Of a stretch of DNA of 64,000 nt, positions 39,998 to 49,215 are shown in pieces; position 1 is the first letter of the stretch; the number at the start of each line of letters is the position of its first letter. A program made the position numbers and the translations under genes. Origin of the DNA: Bradyrhizobium oligotrophicum S58. GTDB taxonomy: Bacteria; Pseudomonadota; Alphaproteobacteria; Rhizobiales; Xanthobacteraceae. The DNA lies in assembly GCF_000344805.1 (NCBI RefSeq), contig NC_020453.1, positions 6,233,001 through 6,297,000 of the forward strand. Reading direction: 5' to 3'. The notes beneath the pieces are model-generated. The model did no database searches and was not told the origin of the DNA. It saw only the letters and a list, made by a program, of their open reading frames with translations.

Positions 39998-40129
39998 CGC
40001 GCGTCCATGTCCCCCGGGGCACACTCGTCAGGTGGCAGGCACCTCCCTAGCGTCCCAGCCCGCTCGACACAACTTTGTTTCGGGCTTCTGGGAACAATTC
40101 ACTTGGAAGCGGACTTCCGCACCTCGCGC

Positions 40130-40454
40130 CCTGCAACTCGAACGGCGCCTTTCGCCGCTCCGTGCTCAGCCGTTTGGAATCGTCGAGGCCCCTCGGGATA
40201 CGCGCGCGGTAGAGAATGACGGCGGCGGCAACCACCGGACCGGCAAACGGACCCCGCCTCGCCTCGTCGCCCCCCCCCTCACGACCAGCCAGATGCCCTG
40301 CTTCAGCAGCGCCCGCTCGCGCCGGAAGCTCGGCAGGGCCACGGCAATGCCGCCCTTTCCGGGGCTTGACGGCGGCCTTGGCCGTGGCGCCCTTGGTCGC
40401 AAGAACACCCGCAGTTTTCGCCCAGCCCGACGTTTTCGCTTGGTCCCGAATCAT
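40130..40454 (-). pseudogene. rnhB: Decayed copy of the rnhB 5' third
   Basis: From an ATG at 40454 the reading starts MIRDQAK, like MIRDEAK of intact RNase HII, and later has [14 protein letters not shown] and GLDDSKRLS, matching [14 protein letters not shown] and GLDDSKRLS. Between these the frame shifts at least twice; the stretch resembling [13 protein letters not shown] is in another frame. The catalytic DEAGRG is changed to DEARRG. Homology to 30930-31235 ends near codon 100, so only the first third is present. Similarity is partial at DNA level, so the copy is old or came from a different strain. Confidence 0.85.
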
Positions 40455-40532
40455 AAGCTGAATGGTGCGGAACGCACCGCGAGCGCGAACCAGACCCCAG
40501 TCAATTCCCGCTCCAGTGGTGCATCGGCAATG

Positions 40533-40982
40533 CTACTCGGGCAACCGCACCCGTCCATCGTCGCCGACTTCGATCCCGGGCGCCACCACCGCCTCCCAGA
40601 CATGGCCATCGGGATCGGCGAAATAACCGCAATATCCGCCATAATCGGTCGGCTGGGCAGCTTTCAGCAGCGTCGCCCCCTTCTCCACCGCCGCTGCGAG
40701 CGCGGCATCGACCTCGGCTTCAGAGCGGCAGTTCCAGGCCAAGGTCACGCCGCGAAACGCCTGCGGGCGCGGCGCGTCCGGCAAACCGGCGTCCTGCGCA
40801 AGGGCATCCCACGGGTACAGCGCCAACACCGTCCCGCCGGTGTCGAAAAACGCCACGGCCTCGCCGGTCGCTCGGAATTTCCGGGCGAAGCCGAGCGATG
40901 CATAGAAGGCGATGCTTCGCCGCATCTCGGACACCCCGAGCGTAACGACGGTGAACCGCGGAACGACGATCTCTGGACTCAT
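40533..40982 (-). CDS. VOC (glyoxalase/bleomycin-resistance fold) protein
   Basis: 149 residues: VPRFTVVTLGVSEMRRSIAF, then YASLGFARKF and VAFFDTGGTVLALYP in the first module, and KAAQPTDYGGYCGYFADPDG, HVWEAVVAPG in the second, as in the vicinal oxygen chelate superfamily. Candidate metal ligands include the Glu in HVWEA. Substrate unknown. It lies 18 nt downstream of the radical SAM gene on the same strand, so the two are probably an operon. Confidence 0.82.
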   Translation of the reverse strand: MSPEIVVPRFTVVTLGVSEMRRSIAFYASLGFARKFRATGEAVAFFDTGGTVLALYPWDALAQDAGLPDAPRPQAFRGVTLAWNCRSEAEVDAALAAAVEKGATLLKAAQPTDYGGYCGYFADPDGHVWEAVVAPGIEVGDDGRVRLPE

Positions 40983-41000
40983 CGCGCCTCTCCACTCGCC

Positions 41001-42194
41001 TCAGAACAGGCTGAGCTGCTGGCCGCCACCCTTCGGCCTGACGAAATGATCGGTCGTCAGCTTGGTCCGGCGCTTGTTCAGGCCGAGCTTTTCGCAGGCG
41101 ATCTCGAAGCGGCGGCCGATCATCCAGGCCATCGGGCCCGTCCCCTTCATCCGCGTGCCCCACTGCGAGTCGTAGTCGCGACCGCCGCGCATGTCGCGGA
41201 TCAGGGTGAAGACGTGGCGGTAGCGATCCGGATAGTGCTCCAGCAGCCATTCGCGGAACAGGTCGCGCACCTCCAGCGGCAGCCGCAGCAGCACATAGGC
41301 GGCCTCCTTGACGCCGGCATGGGCGGCGGCATCGAGGATACGCTCGATTTCGCTGTCGTTCAGCGCCGGGATCACCGGCGCCACCATGACCGTGGTCGGG
41401 ATGCCGGCCTTGGACAGCGCCTGCAGCGCCTCCAACCGCTTCGATGGCGTCGAGGCCCGCGGCTCCATGGTGCGGGCCAGCTTCGGATCCAGCGTGGTCA
41501 CCGAGATCGCGACCTTCGCCAGGTTCTTCTTGGCCATCCGCGCCAGAATGTCGGCATCACGCATCACCAGCGCCGACTTCGTGACAATCCCGACGGGATG
41601 GCCAACCTTTTCCAGCACCTCGAGGATGCCGCGCATGATCTTCCGCTCGCGCTCGATCGGCTGATAGGGATCGGTGTTGGTGCCGATCGCGATCATCCGC
41701 GGCTCGTAGCCGCTCGCCGCGAGCTCCTTCTCCAGGAGCGCGGGCGCATCCGGCTTCACGAACAGCTTGGATTCGAAGTCGAGGCCGGGCGACAGGCCGA
41801 GGAAGGCGTGGGTCGGCCGCGCAAAACAATAGACACAGCCATGCTCGCAGCCGCGATACGGATTGATCGAGCGGTCGAACCCGATATCCGGCGATTCGTT
41901 GCGGGTGATGACCTTGCGCGAGGTATCGGTCGCGACCGTCGTCTTGAACGGCGGCAAGTCCTCGAGGCTCTGCCAGCCATCGTCGAAGACAACGCGGGCC
42001 TCGGCCTCGTAGCGGCCGCTCGCATTGGATTGGGCACCCCGACCGCGGCGCCGGCCCCGTTCGATGGCGACCGCGAGTTCGGGAAAGTCCGCCTCAGGAC
42101 GGTTCTGCTCAGAACCCGTGGAAGGCGCGCCCGCCGGCTCGGAGGGCACCTGGACCGGCGGGCGCTTGAGGGCATGTGAAGATGCTCGGCTCAT
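41001..42194 (-). CDS. PA0069-family radical SAM protein
   Basis: 397 residues. [20 protein letters not shown] contains the CxxxCxxC iron-sulfur site, and [20 protein letters not shown] plus [19 protein letters not shown] follow, as in the SplB-related PA0069 family. The reaction is unknown; distant relatives repair spore photoproduct. The ATG at 42194 ([13 protein letters not shown]) is used; the frame extends to 42212. It is divergent from phosphoketolase with 191 bp between. Confidence 0.88.
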   Translation of the reverse strand: MSRASSHALKRPPVQVPSEPAGAPSTGSEQNRPEADFPELAVAIERGRRRGRGAQSNASGRYEAEARVVFDDGWQSLEDLPPFKTTVATDTSRKVITRNESPDIGFDRSINPYRGCEHGCVYCFARPTHAFLGLSPGLDFESKLFVKPDAPALLEKELAASGYEPRMIAIGTNTDPYQPIERERKIMRGILEVLEKVGHPVGIVTKSALVMRDADILARMAKKNLAKVAISVTTLDPKLARTMEPRASTPSKRLEALQALSKAGIPTTVMVAPVIPALNDSEIERILDAAAHAGVKEAAYVLLRLPLEVRDLFREWLLEHYPDRYRHVFTLIRDMRGGRDYDSQWGTRMKGTGPMAWMIGRRFEIACEKLGLNKRRTKLTTDHFVRPKGGGQQLSLF

Positions 42195-42385
42195 GGCCAA
42201 GACATAGCACACAAAGTGAACATTACAAGAACAAATTAGAACGAGCTCTCATAAATGGTTCTGAGCCGGCGCAAGGCCAACCATCACATTCCCGTACTAT
42301 CCTCGCGTCGCGCTGGAACGGGACGGTGCGGCGTTACTCTAATGCATTCTCCCGCAAGCGCGAAGCGGACGGCAAGCGAGGTCCT

Positions 42386-44803
42386 ATGCAGATCACTTCT
42401 CCCCACCCGACAAATCCGACCGACGATCTCGACTTGCTCGACCGTTACTGGCGCGCGGCGAACTTCCTCTCGGTCGGACAGATCTATCTGCTCGACAACC
42501 CGCTACTGCGTGAACCGCTCGAGCCGGAGCATATCAAGCCTCGCCTGCTCGGCCACTGGGGCACGACGCCCGGGCTGAACTTCATCTATGCCCACCTCAA
42601 CCGCGCCATCCAGGCGCAGGATCTCGACGTCATCTATGTCTGCGGCCCTGGCCATGGCGGCCCGGGCATGGTCGCCAATACCTATCTCGAAGGCAGCTAC
42701 AGCGAGATCTACCCCGACATCACGCGCGACGCCGACGGCCTGCGCAAGCTGTTCCGGCAGTTCTCCTTCCCCGGCGGCATCCCGAGCCATGCGGCCCCGG
42801 AGACGCCCGGCTCGATCCACGAAGGCGGCGAGCTCGGCTACGCGCTGGTGCACGCCTATGGCGCGGCGTTCGACAATCCCGGGCTGATCGTGGCCTGCGT
42901 GGTCGGCGACGGCGAGGCCGAGACCGGTCCGCTCGCCGCGTCCTGGCACTCGAACAAGTTCCTGAACCCGGCCCATGACGGCGCGGTGCTGCCGATCCTG
43001 CATCTCAACGGCTACAAGATCGCCAATCCCACCCTGCTCGGCCGCATGAGCGATGCGGAGCTGAAATGCCTGTTCGAGGGCTATGGCTATGAGCCGCTGT
43101 TCGTCGAAGGCTCGGAGCCTGCGGCGATGCACCGGCAGATGGCCGACGCGCTCGACGTCGCGCTCGCCAGCATCCGCTCGATCCAGCAGAATGCGCGCCA
43201 GCCGGATGCAACGGTCGAGCGGCCGCGTTGGCCGATGATCGTGCTGCGCAGCCCGAAAGGCTGGACCGGGCCGAAGGAGGTCGACGGCCTCAAGGTCGAA
43301 GGCTTCTGGCGCGCCCATCAGGTGCCGATCGCAAATCCGCGCGGCAAGCCGGAGCATCTCGCTTTGCTCGAAGCGTGGATGAAGAGCTATCAGCCGGAGA
43401 CGCTGTTCGATGCGCAGGGCCGGCTGGTGCCGGAGCTGCAGGCCCTGGCGCCGAAGGGGGCGCGGCGCATGGGTGCCAACCCGCATGCCAATGGCGGCCT
43501 GCTCAAGCGCGAGCTCAAGCTGCCGGACTATCGGGGCTTTGCCGTCGAGGTCACGTCACCCGGCAAGACCATCGCCGAGGCGACGCGCGAGCTCGGCAAG
43601 TTTCTGCGCGAGGTCATCACCCTGAATGCGGATAACAGAAACTTTCGCATCATGGGCCCGGACGAGACCGCCTCGAACCGGCTCGACGCCGTGTTCGACG
43701 TTACAGAACGCGTGTGGATGGAGGGCATCGAGCCCTATGACGTCCATCTCGCGCATGACGGCCGCGTCATGGAGGTGCTGAGCGAGCATCTCTGCCAGGG
43801 CTGGCTGGAAGGCTATCTGCTCACCGGCCGGCACGGGCTGTTCTCCTGCTACGAGGCGTTCATTCACATCGTCGATTCGATGTTCAACCAGCACGCCAAA
43901 TGGCTGAAAGTATCGCGCGAGCTGCCGTGGCGACGCCCCATCGCATCGCTCAACTATCTCCTGACCTCACATGTCTGGCGGCAAGACCATAACGGCTTCA
44001 GCCATCAGGATCCCGGCTTCGTCGATCTCGTCGCCAACAAGAAAGCCGACATCGTCCGCATCTACTTCCCGCCGGATGCGAACACGCTGCTGTGGATCGC
44101 CGACCACTGCCTGCGCACCTACAACCGGATCAACGTCATCGTTGCCGGCAAGCAGCCGGCGCCGCAATGGTTGTCGATGAAGGATGCGGCCACGCATTGC
44201 GACGCCGGCATCGGCATCTGGTCGTGGGCCGGGACCGAGCCGGCCGATGAGGAGCCCGACGTGGTGATGGCCTGCGCCGGCGATGTCCCAACCCTGGAGA
44301 CGCTGGCGGCCGTCGACCTGCTGCGCAAGGACTTGCCCGATCTCAAGATCCGCGTCGTCAACGTCGTCGACCTCATGACCCTGCAGCCTCGGTCCGAGCA
44401 TCCGCACGGCCTCAGCGACCGCGATTTCGACAGCCTGTTCACGGCCGACAAACCGGTGATCTTCGCCTATCACGGCTATCCCTATCTGATCCATCGCCTC
44501 ACCTACAGCCGCACCAACCATGCCGGCATGCATGTCCGCGGCTTCATCGAGGAAGGCACCACGACGACGCCGTTCGACATGGTGGTGCTCAACGAGCTCG
44601 ATCGTTTCCATCTCGCGATCGAGGCGATCGAGCGCGTGCCCGGCCTCAGCGTGTCGGCGGCCCACGTGAAGCAGAAATTCCGCGACGCGCTGATCGAACA
44701 TGCCCGCTACATCCGCGCGCATGGCGAGGACATGCCGGAGATCCGCGACTGGGTCTGGCCGAACAGCTCAGGCGGGACGACGCCGGCGCAGGCGGGCGAC
44801 TGA
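42386..44803 (+). CDS. xfp: Phosphoketolase (xylulose-5-P/fructose-6-P)
   Basis: 805-residue thiamine-diphosphate enzyme cleaving xylulose 5-phosphate or fructose 6-phosphate with phosphate to acetyl phosphate and an aldose phosphate. Signatures are [39 protein letters not shown] and the cofactor motif [18 protein letters not shown]. The ATG at 42386 follows GAGG by 5 nt and gives [14 protein letters not shown]; the longer frame back to 42176 antisenses the radical SAM gene. Acetate kinase or phosphotransacetylase genes that often accompany xfp are not next to it; instead two less familiar genes follow, 33 nt and 9 nt apart. Confidence 0.95.
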   Translation: MQITSPHPTNPTDDLDLLDRYWRAANFLSVGQIYLLDNPLLREPLEPEHIKPRLLGHWGTTPGLNFIYAHLNRAIQAQDLDVIYVCGPGHGGPGMVANTYLEGSYSEIYPDITRDADGLRKLFRQFSFPGGIPSHAAPETPGSIHEGGELGYALVHAYGAAFDNPGLIVACVVGDGEAETGPLAASWHSNKFLNPAHDGAVLPILHLNGYKIANPTLLGRMSDAELKCLFEGYGYEPLFVEGSEPAAMHRQMADALDVALASIRSIQQNARQPDATVERPRWPMIVLRSPKGWTGPKEVDGLKVEGFWRAHQVPIANPRGKPEHLALLEAWMKSYQPETLFDAQGRLVPELQALAPKGARRMGANPHANGGLLKRELKLPDYRGFAVEVTSPGKTIAEATRELGKFLREVITLNADNRNFRIMGPDETASNRLDAVFDVTERVWMEGIEPYDVHLAHDGRVMEVLSEHLCQGWLEGYLLTGRHGLFSCYEAFIHIVDSMFNQHAKWLKVSRELPWRRPIASLNYLLTSHVWRQDHNGFSHQDPGFVDLVANKKADIVRIYFPPDANTLLWIADHCLRTYNRINVIVAGKQPAPQWLSMKDAATHCDAGIGIWSWAGTEPADEEPDVVMACAGDVPTLETLAAVDLLRKDLPDLKIRVVNVVDLMTLQPRSEHPHGLSDRDFDSLFTADKPVIFAYHGYPYLIHRLTYSRTNHAGMHVRGFIEEGTTTTPFDMVVLNELDRFHLAIEAIERVPGLSVSAAHVKQKFRDALIEHARYIRAHGEDMPEIRDWVWPNSSGGTTPAQAGD

Positions 44804-44836
44804 CGTCGCCGCGCACCTTGTGTGACGGTTCGATGA

Positions 44837-46831
44837 ATGATCCAACGCAAGGACTTGCGCGCGGCGCCGAGGCACGGTGACGGCATCGGAAACCTGATCG
44901 ATGCCGTCATGAAATCTCAGATCATCAAGGAGCTCGGCGAAGCCGATATCCTGCTGCCGTCGCTGATTGCCGACGGTCTCGCTGCCAACGACCGCGTCAA
45001 GGTGCGCATGAGCGCGCTGCAGGCTGCCGCCCAGCACGCTCAAGCGCCGGAGCAGCGGCCGACCGATCTCTCGACCGAGTGCCGCGCCGCGCGCATCGCG
45101 CCTGCTGATCTCGCGAGCCTGATCGGAGGCGCGCATCGCACGGCGACCGGACGCCTTGCCGCTCCCGGTCTCGCCACGCTGATCGGTGATATCGAAAACG
45201 ATACACGCGCGATGATCCGCGCGGTCAACGCAGGACGAAGCTCCGAGGGCCTGTCTGCCGAACGGCGGCTCGGCACGATGCAACGCGCGGGCCTGCTGAC
45301 GGCAGGCGACGACGTCGATTTCATGCGCGTCGCGCGCCTGACCGGCGCCCAGGAAGAGTCGGACAGCCTGCACCGGCTAGTGATGGATCTGCACAAGGCC
45401 CTCAACCGCATCGCCGCCGACTGCGCCGAGGAAACGCTCGACGGAGCCCATGTATATGGCCTCACCGCCGACGACAGGCCCGCGGTTGTCGCCTTCATGC
45501 GCGGGCTCAACGCGACGCGCGCACTCAAGTTCGACCATCCCGGCCTGGACACGATGGCGACCCGCGCCGGCGAACGCCTCCTGATCCAGAACGACATCGG
45601 CACCACCGATGCGCATGTCATGGTGATCGCGGTCCAGGGGCTCACGGTCACGCTCACCTACACTGACGTTCACCTGGCGCGCGCGAAGTTCTTCGTTCAC
45701 CTGTTCGATGCTTTCGCGGCGACCTGGAGCGGGCTCGACCGTCACACCGGGACGAAGCTGGAAGAGAATGCGTTCTTCCTGGTGACCGGCCAATTCCACG
45801 GCGACACGGCGCAGGCGCGCGATGATTTCCTCACGGCACTCGGCGCCGCGCTGGTGTTCCTGATCGACTGGAACAAGGCCCGGAAGCTGCTGCGGACATG
45901 GTTGTCCAAGGATGATGCGATCAGGATTCTCGACTGGGCGGCGCGCAACCGGATCGGCCACCGCGCCTTCCTCGAGCTCGGCGGCAACGAGCTGCTGGGC
46001 GCCGCCGTCCGCAACGCGGCGCCCCATCGCATCGGCTTCGGCGAACGTCTGGATCGCGCCCTGGGCCGCACCGCCGCAGTCGAATTTCTCAAAGCCGCGC
46101 TGCGTGCGGCGACGGAGGGCCTGCAGGCCGGCCGCTCGGTGCGGCTGGTCCGCGATCAGATCGAAGCCGATCTGGTGCGGCATCTCGACCGTGCCGACGG
46201 TGCGCTGCTCGCGATCGTGATGCGCCAGCTCGGCCTGGCACACGACCTTGCCGCCGCGCTGAGCCGCGATCTCAGCGCGCTGCAGTCCGGTGTTTCCGGC
46301 GACCGCAAGCTGCTGGCCGCACGCGCCAGCAGGATCGAACAGAAGGCAGACCGGATCGCGATCGAAGCCCGCCAGGAGATCAACAGGCTCAAGGCCGAGC
46401 CGCTGATCGCGCAGCTGGTCGACCGGGTCGAAGAGACGGTCGACGAACTCGAACAGGCGGCGTTCATCGCCTCGCTCGCGCCGGCTGCGATGCCGCCGAC
46501 GCTGTCGGCCGCCTTGGCCGAACTCTGCAAGGTCGCCATTGGCGCGATCGAGGCAGCCGCGAGCGGCCTCGCCGCGGCGGCCGAAGTGCCCGAAGGACGG
46601 CGGGCGGACTCCGATGATGCGCTCGCCGCCGTGCTGCGCCTCATGGATAGCGAACATGCGGCCGACGCGCAGGAGCGCGCGATCACCGCCCTCGTGTTCA
46701 CAGCGGGCTTCGACGTCGCAACGTCGCTGTCCGGGCTGGAGCTGGCGCGCGCCATCGAGCGTGCGACCGACCGCCTGGCGAGCTTCGGACATCTGCTGCG
46801 CCAGTACGTCATGATCGATCTCGCCGGTTAG
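44837..46831 (+). CDS. Unknown protein with PhoU/DUF47-like C-terminal region
   Basis: 664 residues, Ala/Leu/Arg-rich, with no signal peptide or membrane helix. I do not recognise the N-terminal ~430 residues (segments such as ERLLIQNDIGTTDAHVMVIA and KLEENAFFLVTGQFHGDT look like a folded domain). The last ~220 residues are long helices; EQKADRIAIEARQEINRLKA then VDRVEETVDELEQAAF resembles the metal-binding helices of PhoU/DUF47 proteins. It lies 33 nt after phosphoketolase and 8 nt before a PPDK-like gene, so the three are probably co-transcribed. A phosphate-related role is possible. The initiation region has no clear ribosome-binding site. Confidence 0.72.
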   Translation: MIQRKDLRAAPRHGDGIGNLIDAVMKSQIIKELGEADILLPSLIADGLAANDRVKVRMSALQAAAQHAQAPEQRPTDLSTECRAARIAPADLASLIGGAHRTATGRLAAPGLATLIGDIENDTRAMIRAVNAGRSSEGLSAERRLGTMQRAGLLTAGDDVDFMRVARLTGAQEESDSLHRLVMDLHKALNRIAADCAEETLDGAHVYGLTADDRPAVVAFMRGLNATRALKFDHPGLDTMATRAGERLLIQNDIGTTDAHVMVIAVQGLTVTLTYTDVHLARAKFFVHLFDAFAATWSGLDRHTGTKLEENAFFLVTGQFHGDTAQARDDFLTALGAALVFLIDWNKARKLLRTWLSKDDAIRILDWAARNRIGHRAFLELGGNELLGAAVRNAAPHRIGFGERLDRALGRTAAVEFLKAALRAATEGLQAGRSVRLVRDQIEADLVRHLDRADGALLAIVMRQLGLAHDLAAALSRDLSALQSGVSGDRKLLAARASRIEQKADRIAIEARQEINRLKAEPLIAQLVDRVEETVDELEQAAFIASLAPAAMPPTLSAALAELCKVAIGAIEAAASGLAAAAEVPEGRRADSDDALAAVLRLMDSEHAADAQERAITALVFTAGFDVATSLSGLELARAIERATDRLASFGHLLRQYVMIDLAG

Positions 46832-46839
46832 GAACTGCC

Positions 46840-48444
46840 ATGTCCATCGTTTGCATTTTCGGCAAGAACACCGAGCCATGCTCGGCCGAGACCGTCGGCG
46901 CCAAGGCCGCCAATCTGGCGCGCATGGCCACGCTCGGACTGCCCGTGCCGCCGGCCTTCGTGCTTCCGGTCGAGCTCTGCACCGACATCATCGCGAACCG
47001 GGCCGATGCCGAACAGCGCCTGCGCGACGGCCTGCGGGCGGGTATCCGGTTTCTCGAACAGACGACCGGCAGGATCTTCGGCGATCATCGCCGGCCCCTG
47101 CTCGTGTCCGTCCGCTCCGGCGCTGCGCGATCCATGCCGGGCATGCTCGACACCGTGCTCAATGTCGGCTGCACCTCGGCTGCCGTGCGCGGCCTGATCC
47201 GCAGCACCGGACGGCCGCGCCTCGCCTTCGACTGCCGCCGGCGCTTCATCGAGAGCTTCTCCGAGACCGTGCTCGGTTTCGATGCCGGAACGCTCGCGGC
47301 GCGGCGCGACGAGCTGGTCGCGCATGAAGGTGTTGCCAATGATCGAGATCTGGATAGCGAAGCCATTGCGCGGCTCGCGACCGACGAACAGGCGCTGGTC
47401 GAGTCCGGCAGCGATGGCTGGCTGGAGGATGCCGAGGCGCAGCTCATGGCCGCGGCGCGTGCCGTCTATCGTTCGTGGAGCAGCGAGCGTGCGCAGACCT
47501 ATCGCAAGCTGCAGAACCTGGAACACCTGCGCGGCACGGCCGTCACCGTGCAGACGATGGTGTTCGGCAATGGCGGTCTGAGCTCGGGCGCGGGTGTCGC
47601 GTTCTCGCGCGATCCCTCCACCGGGGCGCGGCAGCCGATGATCGACCTCGTGCTCGATGCCCAGGGCGAGGACGTCGTCTCCGGCCGTCGCATGCCGGAC
47701 AGCGAGGATGCGATCGCGCGCGCGCTTCCCACTCTGAAGGAGGAGCTCGGCGCGGTGCTGCGGCAGCTCGAACAAACCTTCGGCGACGTGCAGGACGTCG
47801 AGTTCACCGTTGAAGACGGCCATTTGTGGATTCTCCAGACCCGCGCCGCCAAGCGCACGCCGCGCGCCGCGTTGAGATTTGCGGTGGATTTCGTTCGCGA
47901 GCGGGTCATTACGCCTGATGAGGCCCTGGAGCGCCTGGCCGACATCGATCTGGAGCAGCTGGTCGAGACGTCGCTCGTCGCTGCCGGCGCCCCCGTCGCG
48001 ACAGGCATCGGCGCCTCCAGCGGCATCGCCACGGGGCGCGCAGCGTTCGACGCCGACAGCGCCAAGCGGCTGGCCGCCAGCGGCGAACCCGTCATCCTGA
48101 TGCGCCCGGACACCTCGACCGCTGATGTCGCGGGCTTCGCTGTCGCAGCCGGCATCGTGACGTCGGTCGGCGCGCGCACCGCGCACGCTGCTCTGGTCGC
48201 GCGCCAACTGGGGAGACCCTGCATCGTCGGCTGTCGCGCGCTCGAGGTGAGCGTCGAAGCCGGCTGCGCGACACTCGCCGGAACGCCGCTCGGAAGCGGC
48301 GACTGGGTGACCATCGACGGAGATCGAGGCCACCTCTATCTCGGACGGCTGGAGATCGTGACAACCCGACCCGACGCCGAGCTGGCCGAGGTCACGGCCT
48401 GGCGCAAAGGCGCGACGCAGCCGGGCAAGCGGCTGTCCGCCTGA
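46840..48444 (+). CDS. PPDK-like protein lacking the pyruvate domain
   Basis: 534 residues that align with the first two PPDK domains. The start AKAANLARMATLGLPVPPAF, RSGAARSMPGMLDTVLNVG (about 88-106) and VTVQTMVFGNGGLSSGAGVA belong to the ATP-grasp part. GARTAHAALVARQLGRPCIV (about 440-460) keeps the phosphorylatable His. The protein ends soon after the swivelling domain, so the C-terminal PEP/pyruvate barrel is missing, although the full-length ppdK at 11-14 kb has it. Overlap of the upstream stop TAGGAACTG with the ribosome-binding site shows coupling. It could transfer phosphate from ATP to a partner, with the upstream 664-residue protein the obvious candidate. Confidence 0.88.
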   Translation: MSIVCIFGKNTEPCSAETVGAKAANLARMATLGLPVPPAFVLPVELCTDIIANRADAEQRLRDGLRAGIRFLEQTTGRIFGDHRRPLLVSVRSGAARSMPGMLDTVLNVGCTSAAVRGLIRSTGRPRLAFDCRRRFIESFSETVLGFDAGTLAARRDELVAHEGVANDRDLDSEAIARLATDEQALVESGSDGWLEDAEAQLMAAARAVYRSWSSERAQTYRKLQNLEHLRGTAVTVQTMVFGNGGLSSGAGVAFSRDPSTGARQPMIDLVLDAQGEDVVSGRRMPDSEDAIARALPTLKEELGAVLRQLEQTFGDVQDVEFTVEDGHLWILQTRAAKRTPRAALRFAVDFVRERVITPDEALERLADIDLEQLVETSLVAAGAPVATGIGASSGIATGRAAFDADSAKRLAASGEPVILMRPDTSTADVAGFAVAAGIVTSVGARTAHAALVARQLGRPCIVGCRALEVSVEAGCATLAGTPLGSGDWVTIDGDRGHLYLGRLEIVTTRPDAELAEVTAWRKGATQPGKRLSA

Positions 48445-48585
48445 CCCTCGCCTTCCCCCTTGCCCCTTTGCTTCCTTGCCGCCAAACCGGCCTGCCGCAA
48501 AATTCCGCAATGCAGCAGGCTGATTTGGCCATGACAAGATGATAACAAGCAGGCCGGAGGCACTACCAATAACGATGTCCGGTTC

Positions 48586-49155
48586 ATGCTGAGCGTGATC
48601 ATCCCGACCGCAGGGGTCGAGCAGACCGCCGTTGCCACCCTGTCCGCACTCGTGCCAGGCGCTGCGGCCGGTGTCGTCACCGAAGTGCTGCTGGTCGACC
48701 GCTCCCCCGATTCCAGCGTGATCGAGCGCGTCGCCGACGTCGCTGGCTGCCACTTCATGAAGTTCGAAGGCAGCCATGCCGCGGCGCTGGCGGCCGGCGC
48801 CGCGACGGCGCGTGCGCCGTGGCTGATGTTTCTGCCCGCCGGCGCGATGCTCGATCCCGGCTGGATCGACGAGACCATGCAGTTCGTCCAAAGCGTCGCC
48901 GCCGCCGGCCGGCCCCGCGCCGGGGTATTCCGTTACGCCCGATCTCCTTACGCCGATGTCAGACTGCGCGACCGGCTGCGAGCGGTCGCTCGGGTCCTGG
49001 TCGGGCCACTGGGCGACCAGGGCCTGTTGATTGCCAGGGATCATTACCGGCAGGTCGGCGGCTACAAGCCGGAGCAAAAGCGCGCCGAGGCGCGGCTGCT
49101 GCGCCAGCTCGGCCGCTCCCGCACCATGTTGCGCAGCCGGATCGTGATGGTGTAA
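48586..49155 (+). CDS. Short GT-A-like glycosyltransferase family 2 protein
   Basis: 189 residues. MLSVIIPTAGVEQTAVATLS and TEVLLVDRSPDSSVIERVAD, then ALAAGAATARAPWLMFLPAG, follow the GT2 N-terminal half. The position of the usual DxD metal motif reads PAGA, so catalysis by the standard route is doubtful. The C-terminal part is short and ends LGRSRTMLRSRIVMV. Function is uncertain; it could be an inactive or divergent transferase. It lies 141 nt after the PPDK-like gene on the same strand, and just upstream of a MarR-GNAT gene. Confidence 0.75.
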   Translation: MLSVIIPTAGVEQTAVATLSALVPGAAAGVVTEVLLVDRSPDSSVIERVADVAGCHFMKFEGSHAAALAAGAATARAPWLMFLPAGAMLDPGWIDETMQFVQSVAAAGRPRAGVFRYARSPYADVRLRDRLRAVARVLVGPLGDQGLLIARDHYRQVGGYKPEQKRAEARLLRQLGRSRTMLRSRIVMV

Positions 49156-49162
49156 CCCCGAT

Positions 49163-49204
49163 ATGCTTGCCAAAGTCAATCAATTGATTGATAACGGCAA
49201 GCAT
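49163..49204. promoter_or_regulatory. 42-bp nested dyad, probable operator of the MarR-GNAT gene
   Basis: The core TCAATCAATTGATTGA (49176-49191) is a perfect 16-bp palindrome. Outside it, ATGCTTGCC (49163-49171) and GGCAAGCAT (49196-49204) form a second perfect 9-bp pair with the same centre. Only the 4-bp spacers on either side break symmetry. It lies 12 nt before the ATG of a MarR-type regulator, so binding by that protein to block its own expression is likely. Confidence 0.7.
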
Positions 49205-49215
49205 TGAGGTGAACC

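Noticed and set aside
31236..40130. Integrase- or IS-driven island
   Set aside because: No recombinase, transposase, tRNA gene or direct repeat ends were found; the rnhB remnant alone points to recombination, not to a classical integrative element.
46828..49179. 783-codon minus frame opposite the PPDK-like gene
   Set aside because: Shadow of a gene with PPDK motifs on the plus strand.
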